This document shows, in pieces, positions 1 through 8,337 of a stretch of 64,000 nt of DNA (the stretch's first letter is position 1; each line of letters begins with the position of its first letter). The position numbers were made by a program, and so were the translations under genes. Where the stretch lies: assembly GCA_033764775.1 (NCBI GenBank), contig JANRIQ010000023.1, forward strand, positions 170,216-234,215, in the 5' to 3' direction. Origin of the DNA: JAWXCE01 sp033764775 (GTDB taxonomy: Bacteria; Pseudomonadota; Alphaproteobacteria; Rhizobiales; Rhodomicrobiaceae). The notes below the pieces were generated by a model. That model was not told where the DNA came from. It saw nothing but the letters and a program-made list of their open reading frames with translations, and did not search any database.

Positions 1-995
1 GCGCGCAGACCTGCATCCCGCTTCAGCGAGAGGATGGCCGCCAGCCAAGCTTTGGCGTCGTGCGGAGCGGCGTAAAGCGCGGCGTCGCCGCACACCTCCG
101 GTAGACTCCCCCCGTTCGACGACACCACGGGGCAGCCCATCGCCATGGCCTCGACCGGCGGCAGCCCAAAACCCTCCGTGAGCGAAGGAAAGGCGAGGCA
201 GAGAGCGTTGCTAAGGAGCGCGGCCAACTCCCCGTTCGACACGCGCCCGAGATAGGTTACGGCCCCATCGACCGCCGCCGCGCCGCTCGTCTGAAACACC
301 CGCGCGTCGCCGCCGCCCGCCACGACCACATGCACGCCGTGCGCGCTCAAGTCGCCCGCGAGGCCGAGAACGATCCCGAGGTTCTTGTGCGGCGCAACGC
401 TCCCCAGCATCACGACCGCCGCACCATCGCAGGCCGGCGCCACGACCGGCGTCATTTCCGGCGCCCAGCGGCGCGTGTGATCTGCGCCGTTCGGAATGAC
501 CACGATCTTCTCAGCCGGGGCCACGCCAAAGCGCGCAATTTGGGCGGCGGAGAACCGCGAGACCGTGGCGATGCGGGCGGCGCGCGCGCCCAAGGCCGGC
601 AGCAGCGCGCGATAAAACAGGCGGAACGGCGCGGAGTAGCTTTGCGGCGTCAGGCGTGTGTTCATGTCGTGGATGCAGACGATCTGGCGCCTTTTGGCGA
701 TGGGGCCGCTGTTGCCGAGGCTGAGAAGGCCGCCCCGGACCGCCCGCGGCAGCACCGTCTGCTCCCACGCATGGCCGCCCCCTGAACCGACGATGCGGAT
801 CGGCGTCGCGCGCAAACCGAGCAGCGGGCGCGCCGTCGGCGGGCACACGATTTCGAGCTCCAGGTCTTGCGCGCCCTCCGCGCCGTCGGCCTTGAGGGCG
901 TCGAGCGCGCGGGTGATTTCTTCCGCGTATCGCTGCACCCCCGTTATGGGCTGGCTGAGAAACCGCCCGTTGATCGTCCATCGCCGCGTCGTCAT
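1..995 (-). CDS. Glycosyltransferase, GT4/GT-B type (3' end beyond window)
   Basis: This gene runs off the left edge, so about 331 codons are visible and the C-terminus is missing. The start is the ATG at 993-995. The N-terminal part reads TINGRFLSQPITGVQRYAEE, the acceptor-side domain of GT-B retaining enzymes. Further on come CIHD, a nucleotide-sugar domain with GSVAPHKN, and the donor-binding segment FPSLTEGFGLPPVEAMAMGCPV, whose EGFGLPPVEAM core holds the E-x7-E motif. It should transfer a sugar from a nucleotide donor during surface polysaccharide synthesis on the cytoplasmic side; donor and acceptor cannot be read from sequence. It is divergent from, and clearly a sister of, the glycosyltransferase starting at 1122. 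Confidence 0.87.
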   Translation of the reverse strand, partial: MTTRRWTINGRFLSQPITGVQRYAEEITRALDALKADGAEGAQDLELEIVCPPTARPLLGLRATPIRIVGSGGGHAWEQTVLPRAVRGGLLSLGNSGPIAKRRQIVCIHDMNTRLTPQSYSAPFRLFYRALLPALGARAARIATVSRFSAAQIARFGVAPAEKIVVIPNGADHTRRWAPEMTPVVAPACDGAAVVMLGSVAPHKNLGIVLGLAGDLSAHGVHVVVAGGGDARVFQTSGAAAVDGAVTYLGRVSNGELAALLSNALCLAFPSLTEGFGLPPVEAMAMGCPVVSSNGGSLPEVCGDAALYAAPHDAKAWLAAILSLKRDAGLR

Positions 996-1121
996 CGCGC
1001 TCGCACCTTGCTTCAACACGGCCGCAGTGATACCCGGATCGAGCCGTATAGGCCCAAGATTTTCATCACTGTGTAAACGGCGTGGGCGAAAAAACCTTCA
1101 ATTTATCTGGAAAGCCGCGCC

Positions 1122-2216
1122 GTGCCCCCTCGCCGAAACCACTGGACGATCAACGGCGACTTTGTGGGCTTCAAGCAGACGGGCGTCGCGCGCTATGCGC
1201 GGGAGGTGACGGCGGCCCTCGATGCGCTGGTGGGCGAGGGCGCGGCAAGCGACATGGAGATCGGGCTGGTTGCGCCGCGCGCCGCCGACGGCTTGGGCCT
1301 GGCGCATATCCCCGTCCGCGTCGTCCCCGAGTTCAAGCCGCGCCTCCCTCAGGTCTGGGTGCAGATGCAGCTCCCGCGTTTCGCTCCCGGCGGGCTGGTG
1401 AGCCTGTGCAATCTGGCGCCGGTGGGCAAACGACGGCACATCGCGTGCATCCATGATTTGCATACCTTCCTGATGCCGGAGAGCTACGGCCGGGGCTTCC
1501 GGCTCGCGCACCGCGCGATTTTGCCCGCCGTCGGGCGCGCCGCGTTCCGCATCACCACGGTGTCCGAGCTGTCCAAGAGCCACCTGATCGAGCAAGGCGT
1601 CGCGCGCGCGGATAAGATCGTCGTCGCCTACAACGGGGCAGATCACGCCGCGCGCTGGCGACCGGAGCGGGCGGGCGTCGCGCTGGGGCCGCGGCCTTTC
1701 GCGCTGTGTCTCGCGCAGCGGCAAAAATACAAGAACATCGCCCTCATCTGGCGGATTGCGCCGGCGCTCGACGACGCGGGCCTCGATGTGTATGTCGCCG
1801 GCGATTTCGACGCGGCCGCTGTTGCCGCTCTGGGGGAGCCAACGGCGCGCAACATCCGCCTGCTCGGGCGCATCTCCGACGACGATTTGGCGGCGGCGTT
1901 GCGGGCGGCGCGCTGCCTGTTGTTCCCCTCGCGCATCGAGGGCTTCGGCCTGCCCATGGTGGAGGCGATGATGCATGGATGCCCCGTCGTCGCGTCGACG
2001 TCGCCCTGTTTGCCTGAGGTGAGCGGCGGGGCCGCGCTGCATGTGGACCCGGACGACGCGGCGGGCTGGGTTTCGGCCGTGTCGCGACTGCACGAGGACG
2101 AGACGTTGCGCCGCGATCTCGCCGAGAAGGGGCGCGTGCGGGCCGCGCAATTCACATGGCGCGGCGTGGCGGAGACTTATCTGCGGCTGATGCGCGAGGC
2201 CGACGCGGCGCTGTGA
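1122..2216 (+). CDS. Glycosyltransferase, GT4/GT-B type
   Basis: A 364-residue glycosyltransferase starting at a GTG; no in-frame ATG lies nearby upstream. The N-terminus (HWTINGDFVGFKQTGVARYA) parallels the neighbouring divergent enzyme, so the two are paralogues. Other landmarks are CIHDLHTFLMP, VSELSKSHL, LGRISDDDLAAAL and the donor-binding motif EGFGLPMVEAMMHGCPVV with the E-x7-E pair. Length is normal for the family. It probably adds a sugar to a lipid-linked glycan. Its stop codon abuts the convergent flippase gene with no spacer (TGATCA read from both strands), which supports a compact polysaccharide locus. Sugar specificity is unknown. Confidence 0.9.
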   Translation: MPPRRNHWTINGDFVGFKQTGVARYAREVTAALDALVGEGAASDMEIGLVAPRAADGLGLAHIPVRVVPEFKPRLPQVWVQMQLPRFAPGGLVSLCNLAPVGKRRHIACIHDLHTFLMPESYGRGFRLAHRAILPAVGRAAFRITTVSELSKSHLIEQGVARADKIVVAYNGADHAARWRPERAGVALGPRPFALCLAQRQKYKNIALIWRIAPALDDAGLDVYVAGDFDAAAVAALGEPTARNIRLLGRISDDDLAAALRAARCLLFPSRIEGFGLPMVEAMMHGCPVVASTSPCLPEVSGGAALHVDPDDAAGWVSAVSRLHEDETLRRDLAEKGRVRAAQFTWRGVAETYLRLMREADAAL

Positions 2217-3677
2217 TCATTCGGCGGGGCTTCCGCCTCGCGCGCGTGCGCGCATCACTCCGGCGACGGCGACGGCCTCAGCCCAGAGCGGATGCTTGAG
2301 CGCCCACGCGGCCGCGATCCAGCCAACGCCCGCGACGAGCGCCACGATCGCGGCCTGCCCAATCGATATGCTGAAAGGCGCCCAGCCGAGGCCTATCACA
2401 AGCGCGAGAGCGGGGGCTATGGCTCCGGCCGTCACAGCCGCGCTCGGCGCCGCCGCTTTCGCCACGTCGATCCAGCCGAAACCGAGATGCCGCTTCACCA
2501 CATACATATTGACGAGCGCCATGCCCGGCATGGTGAGCAGAAGGCTGTAGATAAGCGGCTTCAGCCCGGCCCAGGCGGCCAAACCGGCGATGATCACCGC
2601 GAAGGGGAAGCATGCGACGGCGGTCATCAAGAGAGCGCGCATGGCGCCAATCGCCATCAGCGCCGGGTAGGTTAGCATCCCCATGAAGTTCAGCAGATGT
2701 GCGATGGCTGTCGCCTGCACCAGCGGCGCGATCTCCCTCCATTGCGGTCCGAGCAGGATGGCGACGGCGGGATAGGCGAGCAGCGCAAGCAGCAGGAACG
2801 CCGGCCAATAGAGAGCCGTGATGTAGGTGAAGGCTTTTAGGAACGGCTCGCGCAGGCTGTGGCCCTCGCGATTTTTCATGGCGAACGCCGGAAAAATCAC
2901 GGACGCCAGACCGGACAGTATGAGCTTGTCCGGGGCTTGCGCCACCGTCACGGTGCGGTTGAAGAACCCGGTCGCCTCTAACTGATGAACACGGCCCAGC
3001 ACCGTATACGGCAGCAGGTCATAGCTGCGGGTGATGAGCGCCCAGCCGGTGGTGAAGCTGCCAAAATGCAGCGCCTGGCGCCATTCGACGAGGCACGGTT
3101 TAAAGATCCAGAAATCCGGCCGAAACGATAGCGCGATCACCGTCGAGGCCAGCCCAGCGGCGATCGCCGCCCACGCGAAACTGAGATAGCCGTAGCCGGC
3201 GGCGGCGAGAGCCAGCGTCACGACCGCGTTGACAAGCACCGTTCCCATGCTCACGACCGCGTAGGCGCCGAAGCGCATCTCGCGCCGGAACAACGCCATC
3301 AGCGGCCGCTCGACCGGCCCCGCGAGAAACGACACCGCGAGCAGTTGAAGGTAAAGCGTAATGCCGGGATCGCCGTAGAAAGCGGCGATGGCGGGCGCCG
3401 CCGCCGCGAGGCCGCCGGTGAGCGCCAGCGACAATATGAACATGGCGGTGAATGCGGTGCGGATGTCCTCGCGCGAAAGAGTGGGGCGTTGGACGAGGTA
3501 GCTGCTCGGGATGTCCCGGAGGACTTCCACCAGCCCCAGGATCAGCACGCCGAGCGCGGCGACGCCGATCTCAGCCGGCGTCAGCAGGCGCGATACGGCC
3601 GCGATCAGGGTGAAATTGACGACGAGATTGACGTATCTCTCGACCGAGCTGAACATCAACGCGCGCCGGACGGCCAT
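2217..3677 (-). CDS. Polysaccharide flippase, Wzx/MATE-like
   Basis: A 486-residue, very hydrophobic protein with about 12 to 14 predicted membrane helices spread along its length. The N-terminus (SVERYVNLVVNFTLIAAVSRLLTP followed by EIGVAALG) is typical of the oligosaccharide exporters of the RfbX/WzxC/TuaB group, which flip undecaprenyl-linked repeat units across the inner membrane. The neighbouring glycosyltransferases support a role in capsule, exopolysaccharide or O-antigen export. The start is the ATG at 3675-3677, preceded by AAGGAACC. The exported glycan cannot be predicted. Confidence 0.88.
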   Translation of the reverse strand: MAVRRALMFSSVERYVNLVVNFTLIAAVSRLLTPAEIGVAALGVLILGLVEVLRDIPSSYLVQRPTLSREDIRTAFTAMFILSLALTGGLAAAAPAIAAFYGDPGITLYLQLLAVSFLAGPVERPLMALFRREMRFGAYAVVSMGTVLVNAVVTLALAAAGYGYLSFAWAAIAAGLASTVIALSFRPDFWIFKPCLVEWRQALHFGSFTTGWALITRSYDLLPYTVLGRVHQLEATGFFNRTVTVAQAPDKLILSGLASVIFPAFAMKNREGHSLREPFLKAFTYITALYWPAFLLLALLAYPAVAILLGPQWREIAPLVQATAIAHLLNFMGMLTYPALMAIGAMRALLMTAVACFPFAVIIAGLAAWAGLKPLIYSLLLTMPGMALVNMYVVKRHLGFGWIDVAKAAAPSAAVTAGAIAPALALVIGLGWAPFSISIGQAAIVALVAGVGWIAAAWALKHPLWAEAVAVAGVMRARARGGSPAE

Positions 3678-3762
3678 TGTGGTTCCTTATCGTTTAAGGC
3701 GGGAAAGCGCTTGGAACAGCGCGCACCATATCATCCGAACGTCAACCAGCCATGAAGGGCCG

Positions 3763-4329
3763 TCACGGATTGACGGTCGCTAAGACGGTCAAGCTGCGCG
3801 GCTCGATGACAACAAATCCGCCCATCTGCAGGTTGGGCCCCATAATGGCGGCGACGTTCACCTGGTGCGTCACCATCAGCAGGTTGCCCGGGCCGCGCCA
3901 TGCGGCGATCTGGCTTCTGGCCTGCGCGCTCGCCGTTTTGATGCTGTCGTCGCCCCGCCGCCAGTAGGAGCCGAGCGGCTCGCTGATGTCGATCTCGACG
4001 CCGGGGGAGATCAGCCGGGCGGTGTCGACACAACGGCACCACGCGCTCGACGCCGCCCTGGCGATGACGACGCCGGCCTGCCGCAGCCGCTGGCCGAGCA
4101 GCCTGGCCTGGGCGCGCCCCGCATCGTTCAGGTTGCGCTGGGTCGCGCAGTCGTCTGGGCGAAAACCGGGCGGGTCGCCGACGCCGGGCGTGGTCTGCGC
4201 ATGCCGCATCAAAATGACGAGGCCGCCGGCTTTCAGCCGTTCGAAGACATTGCCGCTGATGTTCTGCGCGGCGGCGCCTTCCGTCGCGAACAAGGCGAGC
4301 GCAAAAATTACGAGGAACCGAAAATGCAT
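3763..4329 (-). CDS. Secreted histidine phosphatase family protein
   Basis: A 188-residue protein with an N-terminal signal peptide (hydrophobic stretch at residues 4-15, probable cleavage after AAA near residue 21). It carries the branch-2 histidine phosphatase signature MRHAQT, with Arg42 and His43, where the histidine would be phosphorylated during catalysis. A second catalytic histidine sits in VTHQ near residue 155. Phosphoglycerate mutase-like and SixA-like phosphatases share this fold. A periplasmic phosphomonoesterase is the safest call; the substrate is unknown. It is read leftward and ends about 85 bases from the flippase start, so the two could be co-transcribed. Confidence 0.82.
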   Translation of the reverse strand: MHFRFLVIFALALFATEGAAAQNISGNVFERLKAGGLVILMRHAQTTPGVGDPPGFRPDDCATQRNLNDAGRAQARLLGQRLRQAGVVIARAASSAWCRCVDTARLISPGVEIDISEPLGSYWRRGDDSIKTASAQARSQIAAWRGPGNLLMVTHQVNVAAIMGPNLQMGGFVVIEPRSLTVLATVNP

Positions 4330-4500
4330 GCCATCTCCTCAAGGCGCTGTTGGGAGAAAAAGCATAACCTAAATAAACGACTTGAGCGCGGACGCACGCT
4401 GTCGCGCCTTTCCCGAAAGGCGTGATTGCATGCAAACGTTCCATGGATCATACTTTCAAGAGTGTCAATCTGGGTTGATGACCAAAGCGAAGGAAAGCAC

Positions 4501-5844
4501 ATGAACTATCAGGCGTACGAGATGGCGCATGCGCTGGTCGCTCCGATGCGGTGGGGATTGAAGGGCCTCAAATATCAGCTCGAATCCCCGTTCAACCCGT
4601 TCCGAAGCACGGTGGCGGCCCGCAGCATAGCGGCCGGCTGCGAGGTGCTCGAAAACATCACGCGGCGCTACGGCAAGCCGGAGTTTGGCATCAAGGAGAC
4701 GAAAGTCGGCGGCATGCCGGTGCCGATCCGCGAGGAGATCGTCCTGCGCAAACCGTTCTGCAATCTGGTGCATTTTGATCGGGACGCGAGCGTCATAGGC
4801 AAGCGCTACGACCCCAAGGTGCTCATCGTCGCGCCGCTTTCGGGCCATTACGCGACCCTGCTGCGCGGCACCGTCGCCTCCATGATCCCCGAGCACAACA
4901 CATACATCACCGATTGGGCGGACGCGCGCATGGTGCCCGTGTCGGCAGGCGGGTTCGGGCTCGACGATTTCATCGACACCATCATCGAGTTCGTGCAGTT
5001 CCTCGGCCACAACACGCATGTGATCGGCGTGTGTCAGCCCTCGGTGCCCGTGCTGGCGGCCGCCGCAGTGATGGCGGCCCGGCAAGACCCCTGCGCTCCT
5101 ATCTCCATGACGCTGATGGGCGGCCCCATCGACACGCGGCGCAGCCCCACCCTCGTCAACAAGCTGGCCGCGGAGAAACCGATCGAGTGGTTCGAGACGA
5201 ACGTCGTCTCACGCGTGCCTTTCCCCTATCCCGGCTTCGGCCGCAGGGTTTACCCCGGTTTCGTGCAGCTCACCGGCTTCATGACGATGAACCTGGAGCG
5301 GCATCAAAACGCCTACGAAAAGCTGTTCGACAATCTGGTGAAAGGCGATTGCGACAGCGCCAAACAGCACCAAGTGTTTTATGACGAATATCTGTCCGTG
5401 ATGGATTTGCCGGCCGAGTTCTACCTCGAGACGGTCGAGCGGGTCTTTCAGCAGCACGCACTTCCCGACGGCAAGCTGATCCATCGCGGGCAGCGGGTGG
5501 ACTGCGCCGCCATCCGGTCGACCGCGCTGATGACCGTCGAAGGCGAACACGACGACATCTGCGGCCTCGGCCAGACGGAGGCTGCGCACGACCTGTGCGT
5601 GAACATCCCGATCGACGAGAAATATCACTACGTGCAGCCCGGCGTCGGCCATTACGGCGTGTTCAACGGCACGCGCTGGCGCACGGAGATCCAGCCGCGC
5701 ATCCGCGAGTTCATCCGCACCATTCAGTACAAGCGCAGCCTTGGCGAGACCAAGATGAAGGCGCCGCTTCCCTATGCCGGCATTCGGGAGAAGCGCGAGG
5801 CCGTCGTTGAGTATCGCGCGCCGGAGCCGAAGGCCGCCGAGTGA
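4501..5844 (+). CDS. phaZ: Intracellular polyhydroxyalkanoate depolymerase
   Basis: A 447-residue enzyme of the PhaZ intracellular depolymerase family, which mobilises stored polyhydroxybutyrate granules. The ATG at 4501 is preferred over an upstream in-frame ATG at 4426 because it follows AAGGAAAG and begins MNYQAYEMAHALVAPMRW, the conserved N-terminus of the family. The nucleophile motif is GVCQPS with Cys178 instead of the usual lipase serine, as in the Ralstonia enzyme. A late Asp (VEGEHDD) and His (PGVGHYGVF) complete the triad. The gene stands alone, convergent with the M3 peptidase gene and 7 bases from it. Confidence 0.93.
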   Translation: MNYQAYEMAHALVAPMRWGLKGLKYQLESPFNPFRSTVAARSIAAGCEVLENITRRYGKPEFGIKETKVGGMPVPIREEIVLRKPFCNLVHFDRDASVIGKRYDPKVLIVAPLSGHYATLLRGTVASMIPEHNTYITDWADARMVPVSAGGFGLDDFIDTIIEFVQFLGHNTHVIGVCQPSVPVLAAAAVMAARQDPCAPISMTLMGGPIDTRRSPTLVNKLAAEKPIEWFETNVVSRVPFPYPGFGRRVYPGFVQLTGFMTMNLERHQNAYEKLFDNLVKGDCDSAKQHQVFYDEYLSVMDLPAEFYLETVERVFQQHALPDGKLIHRGQRVDCAAIRSTALMTVEGEHDDICGLGQTEAAHDLCVNIPIDEKYHYVQPGVGHYGVFNGTRWRTEIQPRIREFIRTIQYKRSLGETKMKAPLPYAGIREKREAVVEYRAPEPKAAE

Positions 5845-5851
5845 CCGGGGC

Positions 5852-7870
5852 TTAGGCGAAACCGCGTTTGGCGAGCAGCGCGGCATGGCTCGGCTGGCGG
5901 CCGCGAAACGCCGCGTACGCCTCCGCCGGGTCAACAGAGCCGCCGGTCGAGTAAATGTGCCGGCGCAGGCGGCGCGCGGTTTCCGGGTCGAACACGTCGC
6001 CGGTTTCCTGGAACGCCTCGAACGCGTCGGCGTCCATTGTCTCAGACCAGAGATAGCTGTAATAGCCCGCCGCATAGCCGTCGCCGCCGAACAGATGCAG
6101 GAAGTGAGGCAGCCGGTGTCGCATCCCGACCGCCGGCGGCATCCCCGCACGGGCGAGCGCTTCGGCCTCGAACGCGTCCACGTCGAGCGGATCGGGCGCT
6201 TCTGTGTGCAAATCGAGGTCAACGATCGCCGACGCGAGATATTGCACCGTTTCGAAGCCCTGATTGAAGCTGCGGGCCTTGCGCAGCCGCGTCACGAGTT
6301 CGGGCGGTATCGGCTGGCCGGTTTCGGCGTGGCGGGCGAACCGCGAGAGCACCTCCGGGGTCAGCAGCCAATGCTCGAAAAGTTGCGACGGCAGCTCCAC
6401 GAAATCGCGCGGCACGTTGGTGCCGGAGATGATGGGATAGGTCACGTCCGAGAGCAAACCGTGGAGGGCATGGCCGAATTCGTGAAAGAGCGTCTCGGCG
6501 TCGCTCACGCTCATCAGCGCCGGTTCGTCCGCCCGCGGCTTCACCAGATTGAGCACATTCATGATCACAGGCTTAACCTCGCCCGCCACCCGCTCCTGCG
6601 ATCGCACCGCGCGCATCCACGCCCCGCCCGATTTGGACGGCCGGGTGAAATAATCCCCGAGAAACAGACCGATCGCGGAACCGTCCGCATCGAAGACCTC
6701 CCACGCGCGCACGTCCGGATGATAGGACGGCAGGCCGAAACGCTCCTCGAAGCGCAGTCCGAACAACCGGCCCGCCACGAAAAACGCTGCCTCGATCATA
6801 TTGTCGAGCTGGAAATACGGCGCCAGCTCCGCCTCGTTCAGGTCAAAGCGGTCGCGGCGCACCCGCTCCGCCCAGAACCGCCAGTCCCACTCCTCCACCT
6901 CTCCCTCAAACCCCTCCGCCTGCGCCGCGGCGGCGATCATCGCGCGCTCCTCCTCGACGCGGCGAACCGCCGGCCCCCAAACCGCGTTCAGCAGGGCGCT
7001 TGCGGCCTCGGGCGTTTTCGCCATGGCGTCGTCGAGGCTGTATGCGGCGTAGTTGGCGTAGCCGAGCAATCGCGCGCGCTCCCGGCGCAGGCTGACGATC
7101 TCGGAGAGAACGACAGGGTTGCTGGCCGCGCCACGAGCGACGAACGCGCGGTGAATGGCCTCGCGCAGATCGCGGCGGGATGAAAATTTCAGGAATGGCC
7201 CGACGCTCGACCGCGACAGGGTGAAAACGTAAGCACCCGTGAGGCCGGCCTCCTCAGCCGCCGCCTGCGCCGATGAGACGACGAAGTCCGGCAACCCCGC
7301 CAGTTCATCTTCCCTGCGCAATACGAGCCGGTAGCCGCTTTCGTCCGCCAGCACGTTCTGCGAAAACTGGGTGGTCAACTCCGCCAGCCGGCGCTTGATC
7401 TCCCGCATGCGCGCGCGGCCCGTCTCGTCAAGCCCGGCGCCGGATCGCACGAAAGCCAGACGGTACCGCTCCAGCGCGCGGGTCTGTTCGTGCGTCAGGC
7501 CCGCCGCGCCCGCCTCAACGAGCGCCTGCACCTTGGCGAACAGATCGCGGCGGGTGTAGATCGCGCCGAAATGCTTGGCCAGGCGCGGCGCCGTTTCCCG
7601 TTCGATGCGGCGGAGCGCGTCGTTGGTATGGGCGCCTGTCAATCCGAAAAACGTGGAGCAGACGCGTGTCAGCAACTCGCCGGACCTTTCCAGCGCGGCG
7701 ACGACAGTCTCGAAATCGGGCGGCGCCGGATTGGCCGCGATCGCCTCGACCTCGGCCATGTGGGCGGCGAGCGCCGCGTCGAAGGCGGGAGGGAAATGCT
7801 CCGGCTCGATCAGAGGGTAAGGCGCAAGGCCGTAGGGCGCTGTCCAGTCGTCAAGCAGCGGATTTGTCAT
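5852..7870 (-). CDS. M3 family zinc oligopeptidase (Dcp/oligopeptidase A type)
   Basis: A 672-residue cytoplasmic metallopeptidase of family M3. The zinc motif HEFGH lies near residue 465 in ETLFHEFGHALHG, with a downstream glutamate helix expected in the family. The N-terminus (NPLLDDWTAPYGLAPYPLIEPEHFPPAFD) is the usual start of peptidyl-dipeptidase Dcp-like enzymes, which degrade short peptides left by larger proteases. The start is set at the ATG at 7868-7870, which overlaps the stop of the upstream cupin gene by four bases. A longer reading frame upstream overlaps that gene and has no family similarity. Choice between Dcp and PrlC-type oligopeptidase is uncertain. Confidence 0.92.
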   Translation of the reverse strand: MTNPLLDDWTAPYGLAPYPLIEPEHFPPAFDAALAAHMAEVEAIAANPAPPDFETVVAALERSGELLTRVCSTFFGLTGAHTNDALRRIERETAPRLAKHFGAIYTRRDLFAKVQALVEAGAAGLTHEQTRALERYRLAFVRSGAGLDETGRARMREIKRRLAELTTQFSQNVLADESGYRLVLRREDELAGLPDFVVSSAQAAAEEAGLTGAYVFTLSRSSVGPFLKFSSRRDLREAIHRAFVARGAASNPVVLSEIVSLRRERARLLGYANYAAYSLDDAMAKTPEAASALLNAVWGPAVRRVEEERAMIAAAAQAEGFEGEVEEWDWRFWAERVRRDRFDLNEAELAPYFQLDNMIEAAFFVAGRLFGLRFEERFGLPSYHPDVRAWEVFDADGSAIGLFLGDYFTRPSKSGGAWMRAVRSQERVAGEVKPVIMNVLNLVKPRADEPALMSVSDAETLFHEFGHALHGLLSDVTYPIISGTNVPRDFVELPSQLFEHWLLTPEVLSRFARHAETGQPIPPELVTRLRKARSFNQGFETVQYLASAIVDLDLHTEAPDPLDVDAFEAEALARAGMPPAVGMRHRLPHFLHLFGGDGYAAGYYSYLWSETMDADAFEAFQETGDVFDPETARRLRRHIYSTGGSVDPAEAYAAFRGRQPSHAALLAKRGFA

Positions 7871-8337
7871 CGGTGAAGCTCGGTGTGAGGGCGGTTGTCG
7901 AGGAAAGCGGCGACGGCGGGGCTGGCGCGCAACGCAGCCAGATCCTCGGGCGTGGGCAGTTGCGGGCGGTCGCGCGCGCGATCCACCATGCACAGGAACC
8001 CGAGCGGCGCATCCGCCCCGGCGCGGAACTGATGCCACGTCATGGGCGGCACGGTGACGAGGTCGCCCTCGGCCACGTCGCAAACGCCGTCGCCCACGAG
8101 GCAACGGCCGGCGCCCCGGTAAATCATCACCGCGTGCATGTGCTGATGCCGCTCCAATGTCGAATGGCCGCCCGGGGCGATCTCGAAATAGCGCAGCTCG
8201 GCCGCCATGCCCGGCTCGCAAAATAGCGTTTGACGGGTGATGTCCTTGAACGGCGCCTCGCCATCGGCCTTGTAAGCCAGAACCTCCACCTCCGCCCAGC
8301 GGCACGGCGCGATGTGTTTGCGGATCGGGTTTGTCAT
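7867..8337 (-). CDS. Cupin-domain protein coupled to RuBisCO-like protein
   Basis: A 156-residue single-cupin protein. The first metal-binding motif is seen as GGHSTLERHQHMHAVMIYRG (HxH followed by a Gly) and the second as GDLVTVPPMTWHQF. Together these give the histidine cluster that normally binds Fe, Mn or another metal in a beta-barrel. It overlaps the RuBisCO-like gene upstream by four bases and the M3 peptidase downstream by four bases, so translation is probably coupled. In Rhodospirillum rubrum a cupin acts with a RuBisCO-like isomerase as a methylthioxylulose-phosphate methylsulfurylase. The pairing here makes that a reasonable hypothesis, but the sequence alone does not prove it. 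Confidence 0.85.
   Translation of the reverse strand: MTNPIRKHIAPCRWAEVEVLAYKADGEAPFKDITRQTLFCEPGMAAELRYFEIAPGGHSTLERHQHMHAVMIYRGAGRCLVGDGVCDVAEGDLVTVPPMTWHQFRAGADAPLGFLCMVDRARDRPQLPTPEDLAALRASPAVAAFLDNRPHTELHR

Noticed and set aside
4405..4422. Hairpin CGCCTTTC/GAAAGGCG as a terminator
   Set aside because: The stem is perfect but no T-run follows on either strand.
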